Shown: piece after piece, positions 5,758 through 7,466 of the stretch | Layout: each line of letters opens with the position of its first letter | Numbering within the stretch: the first letter of the stretch is position 1 | NCBI GenBank assembly: GCA_012269805.1 | Contig: JAAXJP010000046.1 | Span: 1-7,466 of the forward strand | Direction: 5' to 3' | Source of the DNA: Rubrivirga sp. | GTDB lineage: Bacteria > Bacteroidota > Rhodothermia > Rhodothermales > Rubricoccaceae | DNA: 7,466 nucleotides | Translations under genes and position numbers: made by a program | Notes under the pieces: generated by a model | Database searches by the model: none | Told to the model about the DNA's origin: nothing | The model's input: only the letters and a program-made list of their open reading frames with translations

Positions 5758-7466
5758 TGCTCCGCCTCTTCGCCGTCCTCCTCCTCGCCCCTGCGGCGCT
5801 CGCCCAGACCCAGACCGTCCGCGGCGTCGTGGTCGACCGCGACACGCGCCGGCCGCTCCCCGGCGCGACCGTCGCCGTGGCCGACTCGGACCCGCTCCTC
5901 GGGGCGTCGACCGACGCCGACGGCCGGTTCGCGCTGGCGGCCGTCCCGCTCGGGCGCCGGGCGCTCCTCGTCCGCTCGCTCGGCTACGAGCCGGCGGTGC
6001 TGACGAACGTGCTCGTCCGCGCCGGGCAGGAGACGGTCCTCGAGGTCGCCCTCGCCGAGTCGGTCGTCGAGGCGGGCGAGGTCGTGGTGACGGCCGCGCC
6101 CCGCGACGGGCGGCCGACGGACGAGATGGCCACCGTGAGCGCCCGGTCGTTCTCGGTCGAGGAGGCCCGCCGCTACGCCGGCGCCGCCGACGACCCGGCC
6201 CGCCTCGCGACCGCGTTCGCCGGGGTCGCCACGTCCGGCAGCGGCGTCCAGGACAACGCCATCGCGATCCGCGGCAACGCGCCGAAGGGCGTCGGCTGGC
6301 GCCTGGAAGGCGTCCCGATCCCGACGCCGAGCCACTTTGCCGGGCTGACCGTCGCGGGCGGTGGCGGGCTCACCCTCTTCAGCGGTCGCCTCCTCGCCGA
6401 CTCCGACGTATTCACGGGCGCCTTCCCCGCGGCCTACGGCGACGCGCTCGCGGGCGTGTTCGACATGCGGTTCCGGACGGGCAACCCGGCCACGCGCGAG
6501 CACACGGCCCAGGTCGGCGTGATCGGCGTCGAGGTGGCCTCCGAGGGGCCGATCCGCGCCGGCGGCGCGGCCACGTACCTCGCCAACTACCGCTACTCGA
6601 CGCTCGGGCTGCTCCTCCCGCTCCTCCCCACCGAGGGCGGCATCACGTACCAGGACCTCGCCTTCAAGGTCGCCGTCCCGACGCGCGGCGCCGGCCGGTT
6701 CGAGGTCTGGGGCCTCGGCGGGCTCGACGCCCAGAACGACGCGGAGACGCGGGACTCGACGGCGTGGGAGTACGAGCTGTGGGACCGCTCGCGCGTCGGG
6801 CTCGACCTCGGCGTCGGGGCGGCCGGCGTGTCCCACCACCTCGTTCTCGGTCGGCGGACGGCCCTCCGGACGACCCTGGCCGCGACGGGCCGCCGCACGG
6901 CCTACCGCCAGCAGCGGCTCGACGACGCGCTCGTCCTCCAGCCCGAGCTCCAGATCGAGGCGACCGACGCCCGGGCCATCGTCGGCACCGCGCTCACGCA
7001 CAAGCCGAGCGCGCGGCTCCTCACCGAGGCCGGCGCCACCGTACAGGGGCTCTACTACGACCTCGACGTCCGGTCGGCCCCGGACCACCGGCTGCCGCTC
7101 GTGCCGGTCGCGGTGGGGGAGGGGCAGAGCGTGCTCGCCTCGGCGTTCGCCCAGTCGCGCTGGACGCCCGCGGCCGGCCTCGACGTCACGCTCGGCGTCC
7201 ACGCCCAGCACCTCGCGCTGACGGGGGCGACGGCCGTCGAGCCGCGCGCCGGCGTCTCGTGGGAGGTCGCGCCCGGGCAGGCGCTGAGCCTCGGCTACGG
7301 GCTCCACAGCCAGGCCGAGGACCTCCGGTTCTACCTCGCGGAGACCACAGACGGAGAGCATCCGAACCGGGACCTCGGGTTCGCCCGTGCGCACCACCTC
7401 GTCGCGGGCTACCGGCGAGCACTCAGCCGGGCCCTGCACGCCCAGGTCGAGGTCTACGGCCAGCGC
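5757..7466 (+). CDS. TonB-dependent outer-membrane receptor with CarboxypepD_reg-like domain (3' partial)
   Basis: The frame is open from GTG 5757 to the window end (570 codons); relatives usually run to roughly 750-900 residues, so part of the barrel is missing. GTG 5757 is chosen because it gives a clean signal peptide (1-16, cleavage after ALA before Gln17). Residues 20-98 form a CarboxypepD_reg-like beta-sandwich (VRGVVVDRDTRRPLPGATV, then STDADGRFAL and GYEP). The plug domain covers about 105-242, with IRGNAPKGVGWRLEGVPIP (171-189) and FPAAYGDALAGVFDMRFRTG (223-242), a common Bacteroidota plug ending. From about 243 alternating Tyr/Arg-rich strands (for example YLANYRYSTLG) begin the beta-barrel. 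Such proteins import bulky substrates, or relay signals, using TonB energy; the substrate is unknown. No SusD partner is seen in the window, and plugs of this type often occur without one. It follows the AraC-type gene by 119 bp in the same direction, so regulation by that protein is possible. A short patch near 7341-7420 has several codons that are rare elsewhere here. Confidence 0.93.
   Translation, partial: MLRLFAVLLLAPAALAQTQTVRGVVVDRDTRRPLPGATVAVADSDPLLGASTDADGRFALAAVPLGRRALLVRSLGYEPAVLTNVLVRAGQETVLEVALAESVVEAGEVVVTAAPRDGRPTDEMATVSARSFSVEEARRYAGAADDPARLATAFAGVATSGSGVQDNAIAIRGNAPKGVGWRLEGVPIPTPSHFAGLTVAGGGGLTLFSGRLLADSDVFTGAFPAAYGDALAGVFDMRFRTGNPATREHTAQVGVIGVEVASEGPIRAGGAATYLANYRYSTLGLLLPLLPTEGGITYQDLAFKVAVPTRGAGRFEVWGLGGLDAQNDAETRDSTAWEYELWDRSRVGLDLGVGAAGVSHHLVLGRRTALRTTLAATGRRTAYRQQRLDDALVLQPELQIEATDARAIVGTALTHKPSARLLTEAGATVQGLYYDLDVRSAPDHRLPLVPVAVGEGQSVLASAFAQSRWTPAAGLDVTLGVHAQHLALTGATAVEPRAGVSWEVAPGQALSLGYGLHSQAEDLRFYLAETTDGEHPNRDLGFARAHHLVAGYRRALSRALHAQVEVYGQR

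Noticed and set aside
5634..7439. Antisense open frame of 601 codons
   Set aside because: It is the shadow of the TonB receptor, whose forward frame has a signal peptide, sandwich and plug motifs.
1..7466. CRISPR array, tRNA/rRNA, insertion sequence or prophage genes
   Set aside because: No regularly spaced direct repeats, cloverleaf-like segments, transposase or phage motifs were found on reading the window.

Overview
The window is one strand-consistent stretch of a very GC-rich bacterial genome, with third codon positions almost always G or C. Four protein genes all read on the + strand, and both ends are cut. Several traits point to the Bacteroidota/Rhodothermota side of the tree: a CarboxypepD_reg-like TonB-dependent receptor with the 'AYG.ALAGVFD' plug ending, an AraC regulator fused to a seven-helix membrane domain, no recognisable Shine-Dalgarno sequences, and a TAnnTTTG-like promoter box. 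With this base composition, the high-GC Rhodothermota (Rubricoccaceae/Rhodothermaceae-like) are the most likely source. That assignment is inference from family and composition; there is no marker gene here.

Layout. (1) 1-3683: the C-terminal 1226 residues of a very large NdvB/Cgs-type protein (cyclic beta-1,2-glucan synthase family), covering the end of a first sandwich domain, a linker, a complete second sandwich domain and a complete GH94 phosphorylase barrel; the start is upstream of the window. (2) 3680-4483: an endonuclease/exonuclease/phosphatase (EEP) superfamily lipoprotein whose ATG overlaps the stop of gene 1 in an ATGA junction. Its otherwise conserved active site has Ala where the GDFN motif should have Asp. 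(3) 4507-5637: a membrane-bound AraC-type regulator with seven predicted helices and a C-terminal double HTH, preceded by a TACCTTCG box only four bases before the ATG, which suggests leaderless or near-leaderless expression. (4) 5757-end: a TonB-dependent outer-membrane receptor with signal peptide, beta-sandwich domain, plug and the first part of the barrel; its 3' end is outside the window. A 119-bp spacer between genes 3 and 4 holds a strong hairpin directly after the stop of gene 3.

How the genes may work together. Genes 1 and 2 look translationally coupled, so the EEP lipoprotein probably acts in the same envelope process as the glucan enzyme. Genes 3 and 4 resemble a sensor/regulator beside an outer-membrane importer or sensor. 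Whether the two pairs form one envelope-glucan locus is a hypothesis. I see no CRISPR array, tRNA, rRNA, insertion sequence or phage gene, and no sign of a new defence or mobile system. The most unusual points are the GAFN substitution, the coupling of an EEP lipoprotein to an NdvB-like protein, and the apparent loss of the linker signature of the NdvB family.
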